The notes under the pieces: model-generated
What the model saw: only the letters and a program-made list of their open reading frames with translations
The model's database searches: none
What the model was told of the DNA's origin: nothing
Part shown: positions 21,205 through 33,849 of the stretch, in pieces
How positions within the stretch are numbered: position 1 is the first letter of the stretch
How the letters are laid out: each line of letters begins with the position of its first letter
Source of the DNA: Dromaius novaehollandiae
Taxonomy: Eukaryota; Chordata; Aves; Casuariiformes; Dromaiidae
DNA length: 64,000 nucleotides
Direction: 5' to 3'
Assembly (NCBI RefSeq): GCF_036370855.1
Contig: NC_088101.1
Span: 6,827,501-6,891,500 of the forward strand
Translations under genes and position numbers: made by a program

Positions 21205-21817
21205 GATCTCCTGCCCCGAGCAGCTGGGGGCCCCCGGCGTGGGGCACTGCGGCTGCTGCCCGCCACGCGCGGGGGGCCTCGATGGACCGCCACCTCCACC
21301 AAGCTGCAACGACACCGACGCCGCGGGGAGGCACCGTGGGCGCCTGGCCGCGATACCACCGGCACCCCGTGGCTCCCGGCCAGGGCGGCTTCCCCAGCAG
21401 CACCCCGGGGCCATGCGAGCCCCACGCACCCCCAGCTGTTGGCGCCCGCAGGGCCTCCGGACACCGCCTTGGCCCATGGGGCAGCAGTGCAGCCACCAGC
21501 ACCTACCTCCCGACAGGAACGCCAGGTCCTGCTGTTGCAGCCACGCGGTCGGCACTGTGTCCAGGAGGAGGCCTGGCATGAGGATGCCACTGTCAGGACA
21601 TGGCCACGGCCATCGCCATGGCCCCAACCCCACCTCGACCTCAACCTCGACCCCTGACCCCGACCCGACCCAATGCGGCCGCGAGCAGTGCCAGAACCCA
21701 GCGCTGCCTCTCACCCAGGACGTGGACGGCTGCTGCCTGCGGCGCCACGCAGCTCCCCATGCAGCAGCTCCGGGCTGTGCTCCAGAGCCTCTCCAGCAGC
21801 ACGGGGCAGTCTTGGGC
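21199..21817 (-). CDS. MROH-like gene, tentative 3'-terminal exons 34-36
   Basis: Candidate exons 21715-21817, 21507-21589 and a terminal one from 21303 to the polyadenylation signal have proper AG/GT borders. The splice from exon 33 forces phase 0 on the first, but its MROH-like frame (EHSPELLHGELRG) and the next exon's (GILMPGLLLDTV) both need the other phase. Either the acceptor is misplaced, or a single-base indel has truncated the C-terminus. Confidence 0.45.
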
Positions 21818-24800
21818 CTGGGGCAACACAGGGGCGCAGGAGCTCTTCGCTGGCTCCAAGCGCCCCTCCGTCCCCCCTCCATCCTCCCTCCACCCACGGC
21901 CCAGGCCCACGTGGCCCCCCGGCGCGAGAGCCACAGGGCGGGCGGCCGGCGCAGGGACACGGCCCCAGCGCAGCGCTCGCTCACCAGGTGCCTGCAGATC
22001 TCATCCTGCAGCTCGGCCGCGCTCAGCCCGATGCTTGCGGCGATGCGCTGCCGCACCCTCTTTGACCCCAGAAACGGGGCACACAGGTGCAGGGAGACCT
22101 TGCACGCCTGGAAAAGAGCACCGGGCCTGGTCACGGGGATGCTGCGCGCCTGTCCCGGAGCTGAGCGAGGAACCTCGCCGCCGCAGCAGCACCAGCCAAG
22201 GCCTGCGGACACGTCGGCAACACGCGCCGGCCAGAGCAGCCCAAGGGCTCTTACGTTGCAGACGGCCGGGGCCGGGTCCCCGAGGTGCAGCACCAGGCTG
22301 GGAAATGCCGCCTCCACCTCTCTGCTGAAAAATGACCTCCTCCGAGAGGCGGAGGAGGCCAGGGCGCCATAGAGGACGAAGGCCGAGCGGCGCAGCACCT
22401 CTTCCTCCTGCAATGAGAAAGGCCGTTGGGCAGAGGCTGCGAGCGAGGGCGCCGCGCACGAGCCACGTGGCCCCAGCGGGGTGCTGCCCGCGGGGGACGG
22501 CGGCCCCGCGACGACTCCCACCTGCCGACAGGAGAACGAGCGACTCCACTCACCGCCCCCCAGAACGCCCGGCTGGCCCTGGAGATCTCTTCAAAGGCAG
22601 AGCCCACGGCCCTCGCCTCCAGCAGCCCCAGCACCTTTGCCAGCACCAGCAGGCTCTCGGCAGCCACCTCTGTGCTGGCCGCGTCCTCCAGGCCTCTGAG
22701 CAGCACCGACACCACGGCCGCCCCGTGCCTCCGCAGCTGCAGAGCGACAGGCGCATGAACTGCTCACTGCTCCCACCTCTCACCGCTGCTCTCCGCTGCG
22801 GCGCCAAGGACGGCACTTGCCGGAGCAAGCCCGGAGCAGACCCCAGCCCCAGGAGCCCCAGCCGGCACCCCGTGTCCCCTTTGCCACCCTGATGATGCCA
22901 GAGCGAGGAGTGCGGCCTCAGCACGGCCCCGCGCCTGCCTCTGCTCCTCTCTCCGGGCTCCTCAAGCCCCCCGGGCAGCTCTCCACTCCGGGCTGCGCTC
23001 AGAGCCCAGGAAAGGCCGCCTCACCTTCGCGGGTGCTCCGCTGGCCGCGTTGCCCAGACCTCTCACGGCCATCTGCCGCACGGTGCTGACGGGGTCGCGC
23101 GCTCTCTCCCCCAAGGCCTCTAGGAGCGGCTTCAGCAGCTTCCTCTCCTCCACTAGCTTGTCCTTCATCAGCTGCAATCAAGTCACGTGGCCGCTAGCAT
23201 CGGCCGCGATTCGCGCCGGGCGAGACACAGGAACCCCTCCGAGCCCCCCCTGCTCTGCTGCTGCCTCACCTCGGCAAAGAAAGCTGTGGCCGTGAGCCGC
23301 AGGTTGGCAGAGGGCGAATCCAGCCAGGGGAAGAGGCTCTGCAGCAGGCGCTGTGGGACGAGCTCTGCACGGAGCAGCACGCTGCGCACAGAGCACGAGC
23401 AGGCTCGTGACACGCAGTCACGCGGGACGGCCGCAGGCCGCGACTCCCACCTTCTCCCGCTCCCACGCAGACACCGCTCTGCACCTCAGCAGAGCTCCCA
23501 AGCGCGCAGGAAGCTCCCAGCAGCCCTTTCCCCGGGCGCATCCCGGGCTCTCACCTCGCCAGGAGACACACGCCGGTGCTGTGAGCCCGGGGCTCTGCCA
23601 GGGACGCCCACGCTCCCTGCTCCCGGAGCAGCCGCAGCCACCGATTGTCCAGGCACCTCGCCAGCACCAGCTCCAATGCCGCCACAAAAAGGCTGGTGAA
23701 AAAACCCAAAGAAAGCTCCAGGCACAGCAGTTTGGGGGAAGATTTCTCTTCAGCAGAGCCCCGCAACGGCCCCCGGCCGCAACACAGAGTTTATGGGCAG
23801 GAACGACCGTGCTGCGGCCAAATCCCCAGGCGCGCTGCCCTGCAGCGACCAGTCCCACCACCTCACGGAGGCAGCCCAGTGCCAGCGGGACAATTGGGTG
23901 CTCCTGCAAGGCCATGGACCGCACGACCAAAGACCTGGGGCACAGGCCAGCCCTGCCCCTGCCCCTACTCCTGCCACTGCCGCTCCTCACCTGCCCGGCA
24001 TGTCAGCGCTCTCCAGGTCCCCAACGGACGGTGCCAGCTCCTCCCCCAGCGTCTCGCTGACCTGCCTCAGAAGGCCGGGAAGCAGGTAGGGAAGCAGGCG
24101 CTGGACCAGTGTCTTCCTCTGCAGCACTGACACCACCTCGCAGAGGGCGTGGGTGATCTGCAGAGAAATCCAACCAAGAGCCACCTGGTAAAACAAGGGC
24201 TTTTCCCACCAGCCACGGCCCCTGCCAGCCAGGGAGCTTTCACTGTCTCCAATTCTCACTGCAGCGACAGCCTTGCGGCCCAGCAGCAGCAAACTGTCCC
24301 GGCTCCCCACACTGCTAACGCTGTCGCCACCCCGGCACAGCACCCTGCGAGGCTCCACGGGCACTCGCAAAGGGCACAAAACTCCCTTGTGCAGAAGCAC
24401 GAGCTGGAAAGCAGATGTGGAGTGGCACTAATGCCTGGGCCGCTGACCATACCGTGCGAGGCTCCAGGGCAGCCTGGCTGCTGCCCAGCTCCCGAGTGCA
24501 GCACTCGCTCCTGTGGCTGCTCTTTCCCGCTGCCCTTAACTTTTCAGTTAAGCACACCAGGATTTGGCACCCCAGGACGCTTCTCCCCAGGCTCCTCCAC
24601 ACCTCCACCATGTCGCTGCAAGGGAACAGATGCTTGCCCGTAAGCCCGCATCCCCGGGTACCTGCGGCACCCTCACGAGAGGCCAAACGCTCCCCTCGTC
24701 TGCATCGGGGATGGCGATGCCCAGGTCCGGACAGTGAAACGAGCCCGTGATCCTGCAGCGCTCGCCTTTCCCGGGGAAAAACCACCTGCTTCCGACCGGG

Positions 24801-27800
24801 ACCCCCCACGCAGGCACACCCCACGGCTGGGTCTGGCAGCAGAGGGAAGGGCGAGTGCACAGACCTGTCTGTGGGCGGGCACGCCTGGAGGAGGCTGTCG
24901 AGCACCGGCTGTGGGTGAGAGTGGGCCAGGAGGAACACGGCCCGCAGCACAAAGCACCTGCGAGCGCTCTGCCGGGTGCTCTGCAGGCAGGTGTAAAGGA
25001 GGTGCACGAGTCTGGGCACCTGAAAGGAGGAAGGCAACAAAGAATGGCTCGGCACGTCCTTTCCCCGTCTGTCTTCGGGGCCAACAGCCAACAACAGAGA
25101 GCAGCCAAAGGTGAATGCAAAAAATGCCTCTCTCACCTCCTCCTGGAATATTTGCTCTCCGCAATCCCCCAGGAAGGTGAGCGTCCACCGCTCAGCGGCC
25201 CACGCGCACACAGGCCTGGTGCACAGCAGGCTCTCCACAATGCTGCTCATGAAGCCTGAGGCCTGGCCTCGGGGGAAATATTTGCAAACAAGCTGGGGAG
25301 AAATCAGAAACACGAGCGACCACCTCACAGGCTGCTCAGATGCAAAACTCACGTCCTGACAGCAGCACCCACACACACACACGCACACGCACACACATAC
25401 ATATTGTGGCCCCCACTCTGCACTCCAGGGGCCAGTTACCTTTGCGATGTTGGTGGAGGTGGCCAGCAGAGACTCAGAGGTGACGGCACTGAGCCTCTCA
25501 CGCAGGCGCCTGATCTCGTTGGTCCAGGGCGCCACGTCTGTGTTCTCGGCTGCAGCCAGGAGAAAGAGGAGTCATGTTCGCGGGGAACCAACCTCCGGCC
25601 ACGCGGGTGGATAAGGGAGGACCCAAGGGAGGGTGGTGAAGGCCACGTCAAGCCAGGTCCCCCCAACGTAGCGCAGTGGGTTTGCCAGCCAGGCAAGGGT
25701 CCGGCCGCAGACAGGGACGGTCCCTGGCACTGGGGACACCGTCCTGCCCTCAGCAGCGGGGACAGCTCTGCCCGCTCTCCTCACCTCCTGTTCGGAGCAG
25801 GTGGCCGAGGCAGGTCACTGCCCACCAGCGGGACGCGGCCGACGTGTCGCACGTCAGAGGCCCCAGCAGTCCTGCCAGGGAGCCGAACCACTCGCAGGCA
25901 CGGCCTCGCTGTGGGAGCAAGAGGCAGGCAAAAAGGTCACCGGTAGCCCCGTGGCCGCTCTCCTTCTCCCGGCCTCACTGCCCCCAAGCCGCAGCTGACC
26001 TGGGGGCAAACGAGGGGCTGCCCTGCAGCCCCAGGAGGCCCAAAACCCAGCGCCTGCCCACACAGAGCTCCCTGTGCATGGGGCCCCCGCTCACCCTGTG
26101 CTCGCATCTCTCTTCATAAGAGCCCAGCACCTGCACGCACACCTGCAGGGCCCTCTCCCGCTCGCATGCGTGGGCCGAGGTGAGCCAGCGCCGCAGGACC
26201 TGGCACAGGCAGACCTGTCTCACCACGGGCATCCTTCTGCTCGACACCCCTCACTGGCCCCCTCCCTTCCCAACCCTGCTACCTCCACGGCCCCGGACTC
26301 TCCGGGCGACCCGGCCCGTGGCAAGGAGCCCTTCCCCGTGGGGACCTCCCCACTCCGGGCTCCTGCCGTGGGCAGCATTGAGTTGTGCAGCACCCCTCGC
26401 TCACAGCTGCGGCTGGGGAGAAGCTCTGGCTCATCTAGGGGCTCTGCAGGACACTGCAAGCTGCCTGCAAGGAAGCTGTGGCCGATGGCAAAAGCCTGGA
26501 TCCAAACTTTGGGCAAGGGGGCCTGGAACTAGGACCATTCCACTCTCCGCCAATGTGGGCGTTGCACCTAGTTACAGGGAAGCTCCCCTCCTCAGACCAG
26601 CCCCACGGGCACGATCCCCACGGCTCTGCCCTGCTCCGGCAGTGGCAACACTTTCCCTGCCACGCCGAGGACACTCACCTGCACCATGTCCTCGAAGCGG
26701 ATGGGGGCCAGCTCTGCCCAGAGAAGGGCTCCCATGAGCTGGCCCAGCGCTCGCAGGGACGGCGCCTGCACACCCTGACACCAGAAAGGGGGACTGAGGC
26801 CGGGCACCCTGCGGAGACGCCAGCACAGCCAGCGGCTGCCGGAGCATGGGGTGCCCGGACCTGAGCCCCCACCGAGGGGCAGCTGAGAAGGGCCAGTGCC
26901 TACCGGTGGGCATGAAGCAGCCACCGCCGTCTGCCCTCTCCTGTCCATCTGCTCCGGGCGACGAAGGCACACGATGCCCTGGCAGCACTGAGCCAGGAGG
27001 TGGCGGTTTTCCTCCCTGCTCAGACGGGGCTTCAGCTTGCTGCCAGCAGAAAAAAGGCACAGAAGACAGAGAGGCCGCTTACTAGCACTCTCCAGGCCGA
27101 GTCAGAGGACAACTGCCCTTGGCCCCATCGACAGCCCCAAATCCAGCACCCGCAGCCCCAGCCAGACCAGCCAGCTGCGCTGGGACATGCAGTGACTCCC
27201 ACAGCCCCAGGGACAGACCCTACCTCAACTGCTGCATGGCCACGAGGGCCCGGGGGTGCACCGGGGACTCCTGGGGCTCTTCCTGAATCACCTCCTGCAA
27301 GTCACAGGCAGGCACACGCAAGGTGGGCAGCGGGCAGGGGTGCCGCAGAGCCTTCCCACCCACCCCGGCCAGGGGCTCTGCTGCCAGACCCCGCAGGCAC
27401 CGGCTCCACCACCCCCATGGCTCCCACCAAGGCCCCGCAGGATGACGTGGCAGCTCCCTGGCGCCCGGACACACCACATTCCCCTGCGACGGCCCCAAGC
27501 AGCAGCACCCACGCGCCCCGCCGGCTGGGGATGCGGCTCAGGGCCCTCGGGAGCTTGCGCACTGCCCCAGGAGACCATCGGGCTCTGCACAAACCTGCCC
27601 CACGGCAGAGCCCAAAGCTCCCCTGCGCAACGTCCCCGGCTCTGGGCACTCACCAGCAGGGTCTGCAGCAGCTCCCGCTTGCAGCAGAGCTCAAACCTGG
27701 GGCCGGCGCCTGCAGCCTGGATGGCAAGGCTGATCTCAGTGACGCTCTGCACCAGGGAGAGCTTCAGCTGCGCATCCTGATCCCAGGGGAGAAAAACACA

Positions 27801-30800
27801 CTTGGAGCTCTTCCAAGGCCCCAGGGCTGAAAGAGCAGCTGGGCTGGGGGGGATCCGCCTCCAAGCACAGCACAGGGACAACACTGTGCCCTCCGGGAGC
27901 CCCGCGGAACCCAGCTCAGCACCTGCGCCCCACCAAGGAAACCTCTCTCCCCTCCTGGGAAGGAGCCTCCCACGGGGAGGGGAGCAGCTGCCCAGCTGCC
28001 AGCTGGAAAGACCCCGCAGACCCTGGCCCACGGCAGCAGGGCGAGCAGCACTGGTGCTGGCTGTGACGGGAGAGGTGCGCGTGGCAAGGCCCAGGAGAGG
28101 CCGGAGCTGGCGGCACCCGGCCGGCTCTGCCTCGCACCCCGAGCACCCACCTGGCAGCCCTCTCGGTAGAGCTGCAGGACATTCGCCACCACGTCTCTCT
28201 CGACACGGGCGAGCAGCTGCTCCCTGGGGGCGCGCAGCGCCATCCGGCCGTACATCACCAGCAGCGCAGCGCGAGTAGCGCGGGTCCTTCTTGCCTTGCT
28301 CTGCCGGGGGGTCGACGGAGAAGCACCGAGACGTCAGCCCGTGGCCCTGCTGTGCCCGGGACCCCGCGCGCTCCCGAGGCGGGAGCTGCCCCGCACCCGA
28401 CCGGCGGCTCAGCTCCCCACGCACCTCCCGGCAGCTCCCCGCAACAACACCCCGGGCCCTTTACCTTCTTGCGTTTCAAAGTCCCCGTGAACTCCTTCAC
28501 CAAGGACAAGGCCAGCTGGAAGTGGCTCTCGGCACAGCGGGACACAACTGAAACCATGCCCTGCAGCACAGCAGAAACGGGCAGTCGCTCCAGCCCCAAC
28601 GCCCAGCCCTGGCTGGCTCTGCTTTCCCCAGGGAAACGGCCGCAAACAGAACAGCAGCAAGGGCTGCAGCAGGGCACGCAGAGCCCCTCTGTCCCAGGGA
28701 CATGCAGGGGACACGCGGGAAAGCAGGGCGACACGAGGAAACCTCACCTGCGCCTGCCACAGCTCCAGGAAGTTGGCTGCTTTCAGGTGCTCCAAGGTCT
28801 GCTCCTGCACGTGGTGGAGACACCCACAAGCTGCCAGGGCCGTGCCGAGAGCCTTGTACAGGAACCGCTGCAAGAGAAGAGGCCGAGCCCCGCCTGTGGT
28901 GACAGCCCGGCCTGGCCAGAGAGGGCCAGGCCACACTGGCCCCACTGTGCCAGGACCTGCCGAGGTGCCCATGGCACCGGCCCCACAGCAGCCAGCGGCC
29001 AGCCTGGCCCCGCCGCCAGCTCAGCACAGAGGGGAGTGCGAGCCCCTTCGTGGGGAAAGAGAGCAGGCAGCAGGGAAACCAGCCCGCGCGGCAGAGCACC
29101 ACCGCCAGCCCTCGCCCCGGCCTGAGTGTCCCCGGGCTCTGCCGCCGCAGCCCTCGGGGCGCACGAGCCACAGCCACGCCACGCAGGGAACAAACCTTCT
29201 CCCAGGACAGGCGGGGAGAGCTGCCCAGCTGCCGGCTCAGCTCCTGGCTCAGGCCCACGGTCCAGGCCTCGCTCGCAATGAGCTCCAGAGAGGTTTGCAG
29301 GAACTAGGGCAGAGTGGGAGATGAAGCAAACGCCCCCCTGCCCTTGGCCGGGGCCTTTTGCTCATCCAAGTGGCCCTGGAGACTGCGGGGCAGAGCTCCC
29401 CCTCGCGACAGCCTGCCTCCTCACCCGCCCCTCTTGCAACCTGCCTCTCGCTCTTCCCCTAATGCGCCACTCGAGGCCCCTGGGCTCGGCACACGCCAGA
29501 AGCAGGCGGTGCCACGGCATGGGGCCACGCTGGAGGCCTCTGCCCCAGCCTTCGGCTGCATTTGTGCTCAGCTGTGCCCCACGTGCCGAGAGCAGCTCCT
29601 CTGAGCGGGCAGCACCCACGGCTGGGGCAGGCACCGGGGGCTCGGGACGTGCCCGCACCGCTCAGTGCCCAAACAGGGAGCCCCCAGGTTCCTCCCACCA
29701 CTTTTCCTGCCCCCCGTTTGCCCTATCCAGCAAGGGCCCCCACAGGGACGCTGTACCTTCAGCAGAAGGCTCTCCCACTCGGCCACGTCCAGGGAGCTCA
29801 CTGTTGTTCCTGCAAAGCCCGAGGAAGCAAAGCCCCCGCTGTTATCCCAGCGAGCACCACGGCAGAGCCCGGGTGTCTCCTTTGCAGTCTGATGCCCCAA
29901 AGCCTCAGGCCACCAGGCTGACAAGCGCCCGCAAACCCGGCACCGTTCCCTGCTGCCAGGCTGGGGAGCTGAGGGCATTTTGCTGCCCCCTCCGCCCCCA
30001 GCCTCTCCCTCCCGCCAGCACTTTACCTGCCAGGTGCTGCAGCAGCAGGGGGATGTCTGCGGCCCACTTCGCCCCCACGGCTCCGTGGATCGTGCCGGGG
30101 AGCGCCTGCAGCAGCTGCAGGGCCGCGGCTCCACGGCCACCGCCCGCGTGTGGAGCCACTGCCGCCACCACCTAGGCCAGGGCAGGAGAGAGATGGGCTC
30201 GCTCCTGCCCCAGGAGCTGTGGCTACCCTGCAGGCAGGCAGGTCAGCACTGCCCCGGCTTGCAGCAGGCAGCCAGTGGCTTTGCCCAGGGACTGCCGTGC
30301 CACAGGAGGAGCAGGAGCCCCTGACAGGCACCCTGCGACACGCTCCTGCCTCCTCCCGGGGCACCCGGCACCGGCCTCAGCACCGTCTCTCCTGCCCTCT
30401 GCCCTTGCCCCAGCCACAAAAGTTCTTTCCCCGGGGCCCCGCTACTCACCAGCAGGCGAGCCAGCAGGGCCTGGGGAGCTGGCAGAGCGGCTGTGGGCAG
30501 AAAGAAAGGCTGCGTGAGACGCCCAGCCCCACCGGGCCCTGCCCGCCCCATGTCCCAAGCCCTCACGCGGGGCTGAAGGGGACCCCGGCCGCGCCACCTC
30601 CGCACAGTCCCTGCCGGGCTCCCGCGCTGAACAGCCGCCGCTGAAGGCAGCCCCAGCACGGCAGGAACCAGCCCCTGGGCCCCGGCAAGAGCTGGGCGCA
30701 GCAGCGCCAGGTGGCTCTGCCCCTGCCCCTGCCCCTGCGCGGGGCTGGCAGGGGACGCAGGCACACGCACTGCCCTGCGCCCACCCAGCCTGGCACAGCG

Positions 30801-33800
30801 CGCCATGACTTTCTGCTCCCCACCTGGCTCCTCAGACTCCAGGGCCTCAGGCGCCGCCTCCTCTTGCTCCTGCTCTGCCCTGTCCCGTCTCTCGGCCAGG
30901 CTGCGCAGGCAGCGGCAGAGCGGGACCATCATGCCCGTGTACTTGGCTGGCACCACGTACCACAGCAGCTTCGGCCACAGGAGCTGCAGGCAAGAACCAG
31001 GCCATTTGGCACACTGGCGTTTCCACCCCTCCGGTCCAGTTCCCCCATCGCTGCCGCATCTCCGGCACCGGCCCAGCCCCTCGGCCTCGCTCCTTCCCTA
31101 ACTCAGCAGCTGTGGTCTCGCCCTGCCTTCCTCCTCCACCTTCTCTCCCTCTCGCCCGCTGTCCTTCGCACCCCTTTCCCCCTCCCAGCACCAGCAAGTC
31201 CGGCCCCGCAGAGCTCGCCCCAGCTCTTCTCAGCTGCGCTGGTGGCTAAGGTGGGGGGTCCCAGCGCACAGGTGGAGGACGACTCACTTTGGCCACCGCT
31301 CCGGCAGAGACATCCAGCGTGCCCAGCACGTGGGCGCACAGGCTCTGAACAGCCCTTTCTTCCCGCGCTTTCACCATGCTAAGGTTTCCCATTGCCTGCA
31401 AGACAGACGCGGGAAACACCCGTCACTGCCCCATCCCAGACCTCGCGGTGCATGCGACAGGGAGGCCGCTCCCTCTGGGGCACTGTGGCCGGCGGCCCTG
31501 CTGTGCCGGGCTCCCCGCTGCCAGGGACACCCACGGCAACACGGCACGGCCAGGGCATGGGAGGCAGCCCCGGTGCCGCACTCTGCCCTTACCAGTCTGC
31601 CCGAGGCCCGGCTGAACTCGCTGAAGAGGTGCCCCACCACGTCCCACGCCGAGCAGCCTGGGGCACTGGAGCGCAGCAGCTCCCCAATGAAATGCAGCAC
31701 TGCCCTCCTCACCTGCAGTCACGAGAGGCTGCAGTCACGACCCGGCCCAAAGCCCAGCGGAGCTGCCTTCGCCGTGCTGCAGCCCTTCTGGCTGGGCCGC
31801 GCAGCAGCAGCCCTCACTCCCTGGCCGCCACCGGCCTCCAGCCCCGGGCCCTGCCTTGGCCTGTGGCTATGGCCTCGCCAGGCTCTGCCCGGGAAAAGGG
31901 CTGCTCTGCCCCGGTGGCAGCACCAGCCCTGCCCAAACCAGCTCACCTGGGCCGCGCGGTCATGGCACACGGACTGCACCAGCTTCGCAAACAGGGGCAG
32001 CTTCTCCCTCGTGTCTGGGGCTGCAGGAGACAAGGAGAGGTGGGTGCTGAGGCCGAGCCCCCGTTCCTGCAGGGATTCGTCACAGCTCCCCGGCTTTCCA
32101 TACACAGGCGGGACAGAAAAGCAGGGCCAGACTGCGCGTCAGAAGAAGCAGCAGCATCCCAGGGGGACGCCATTTCTCCGGCCTGCCTTACTGACCGTCA
32201 GAGCGGACCAGAGCTTGCAGCACTGCCACGGCTGCCACGCGATCGGCCTTGTTCCCGTTCCTCAGCTTGTAGTAGAGGAACTCGATGGTCTCCTCCGGGC
32301 AAATTCGGGCTGTGGGGAAGAAATCACGCTTGGCATCAGTGAGCAGTGTCTTCCCACTCGGGCAGGTTCGCAAGAGAGCTGCTGGGACACGGCGGTGCGG
32401 CACCAGCTCGCCTCTGCTTACCCTGCAGCACCATGCAGCGGCACAGCTCTGCTCTGTGCTCTGGGCTGGGCGGCTCCATCTCATCGCAGAGCTGTGGGAA
32501 CAAGGCACGTTTCAGAGAAAGCCGGATCGGCGGGGAGAGGGACAGAAAAGCAACCGCACTGTCAGCGCTCGTCTCGCGGGTGGCTCTGGGCACAGAGCCA
32601 CAACCAGAGCCCCGAGCCCCAGGCACACGCAGAGCTGTGCAGCAGCCAAGGCTGCCCAGGAGCCCCAGGCCAGCGACGCGGCACCAGGCCTTACCTGCTG
32701 GTGCACAGCAGTGGCGATGGCCAGATGCCTGGCCCGGGGCACGCGGGTCTGAATGTCTGCCACAGCCCCCAGGAAATAGCCGAGACTCTGCAAGGGAGTG
32801 TGGGAGGGAGGGAGAGGGCGGCTGTCACTGCGAGCCACCCAGAAAGCGAGAAAGCAGCATCGCTGGGAGATGCCGCGGCTGGAACCCACTTGCAGGGAAA
32901 CCCCAGCCCCGCACGGGGCTTCTGGCTCATCCTTCCTGCAGAGCAGCACCGCGAGGTCTCTCTCCTCCACGCAGCCCTGCCGGGATGGCCTTTCCTGGCA
33001 CACTGCCCCCCCTTGCACCTCTCCCCGTCACAGGGGCTGGACGCGGCCCTGGGCGTGAGGGCAGAGCTCCTCACACACTCCCAGCCCCGGGAGGCGGCGC
33101 AGCCTCCCCTCCCAAGCCACTCGCCCCAGCCACTCACCACTCCCTCCTGGCCCTCCCGCCATGCTGGTTTCTTCCAGCATGAGCCCAGAAAGCCCCGGGC
33201 CCCCATTTCCTCGTTCCTGCTCCAAGGGACCTGGCTCCTTCCAGCACCCCACAGCTCCCCGACACCTCGCGGCACCCCCATGGCCCCTGGCCGCGCCATG
33301 TCCCGCACAATGCCTCACCACGGTCACCCCAGAGGGGTCCCAGACTTCCCGATACTGGTGCAGCAGCCAGAGGAGATGCTCCCAGGCGTGCTCACGGTGC
33401 TCCTCCACGTGCAGGAGGACACCCATCATGGCACCCATCGCCCTGAGCACAGCCTGCTTGACCTGCCGAGGGACGGTGACACGCCGTGTCAAGGGCTGAG
33501 GGTCTCTGCAGCGCTCGCCTCCCCCAGACACCAGCCTGCCCTTCCCGCACGGGGGCTTCCCCTTCCCTGTCGCCCCTGGTGAGAAGGGCTCGCTGGCCAG
33601 CACAGAGAGCATTTCCTCCCGGCACCCCCAGCCTCCCCCGTCGAAAGGCCCTGGCATTCGGCCGCTTCCCAGAAGGCAGCCCCCAGTCCCCGGACTCCCG
33701 GCTCGGGGCGCTTTCGCGACCAGCCTGCTCCCTTTGGCCCCTCGCACAGTGCTGCGGACAACCCCACTGCTGCCCACAGCTGCGAGAGCATGAACACTCA

Positions 33801-33843
33801 CCTCTTCCTCCTCGCAGCACCGCCGCACCACCCCACGGCGGCG
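21199..33843 (-). CDS. MROH-like (maestro heat-like repeat family) gene, about 36 exons
   Basis: Maestro heat-like proteins are long arrays of alpha-helical HEAT repeats, mostly of unknown molecular role. The family is recognised from LLWPKLLWYVVPAKYTGMM, LKLSLVQSVTEI, RACEWFGSLAGLLGPLTCD and the C-terminal FVLYGALAS and VCNACKVSL segments. I threaded exons 2-33 (33319-33462 down to 21985-22107) by AG/GT borders; every phase fits and there is no stop, giving about 1,290 codons, within the family range. Exon 1 (33802-33843) is open but has no ATG, so the true start may lie in exon 2 or in an unseen upstream exon. The last exons lose frame agreement. A polyadenylation signal lies at 21204-21199. 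The family is expanded in birds, so I give no member number. Confidence 0.82.
21985..24157 (-). CDS. MROH-like gene, C-terminal exons 27-33
   Basis: Exons: 23991-24157, 23555-23692, 23270-23381, 23025-23171, 22554-22736, 22255-22407 and 21985-22107. They encode the conserved C-terminal HEAT block: LVQRLLPYLLPGLLRQ, PVSTVRQMAVRGLGNAA, AAVVSVLLRGLEDAAS, LRRSAFVLYGALASSA and IGLSAAELQDEICRHL. The spacing of these motifs is as in other MROH proteins, and the frame is open throughout. Confidence 0.83.
24453..27776 (-). CDS. MROH-like gene, exons 17-26
   Basis: Exons: 27654-27776, 27224-27294, 26904-27039, 26679-26774, 26095-26214, 25785-25908, 25440-25549, 25137-25292, 24865-25019 and 24453-24615. 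Diagnostic segments are LKLSLVQSVTEISLAI, the RACEWFGSLAGLLGPLTCD helix pair, LRRLRERL-type coil (EIRRLRERLSAV), SGFMSSIVESLL and VPRLVHLLYTCLQ. All phases match. The intron between the exons at 25137 and 25440 contains a CA repeat (25368-25400). Confidence 0.82.
25368..25400. repeat. CA microsatellite in a MROH-like intron
   Basis: CACACA run interrupted by two CG units, followed by TACATA. Confidence 0.9.
28151..30983 (-). CDS. MROH-like gene, exons 9-16
   Basis: Exons: 30824-30983, 30450-30490, 30027-30171, 29757-29809, 29196-29303, 28748-28867, 28465-28560 and 28151-28300. The first carries LLWPKLLWYVV...RCLRSLAERRD, one of the best conserved MROH segments, then an acidic linker (EQEQEEAAPEALESEEP). 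The 41-bp and 53-bp exons are unusually small, but each restores the phase exactly (1 then 2), which supports them. Later helices include ELIASEAWTVGLSQEL and ARVERDVVANVLQLY. Confidence 0.8.
31288..33843 (-). CDS. MROH-like gene, N-terminal exons 1-8
   Basis: Exons: 33802-33843, 33319-33462, 32695-32787, 32422-32491, 32196-32309, 31947-32020, 31593-31712 and 31288-31395. Phases are 0 except after the exons at 32422 and 32196, which end in phase 1 and are completed by the next. The first HEAT-like helices include VKQAVLRAMGAMMGVLL; ICPEETIEFLYYKL and VRRAVLHFIGELL are further typical helices. The exons are short (70-144 bp) and introns mostly 100-500 bp, as in compact avian microchromosome genes. 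Confidence 0.8.
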
Positions 33844-33849
33844 CTGAAA

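Noticed and set aside
19889-22372. Long proline/serine-rich plus-strand frames through the CpG island and C-rich repeat
   Set aside because: Composition-driven; they cross the minisatellite and run antisense to the MROH-like exons.
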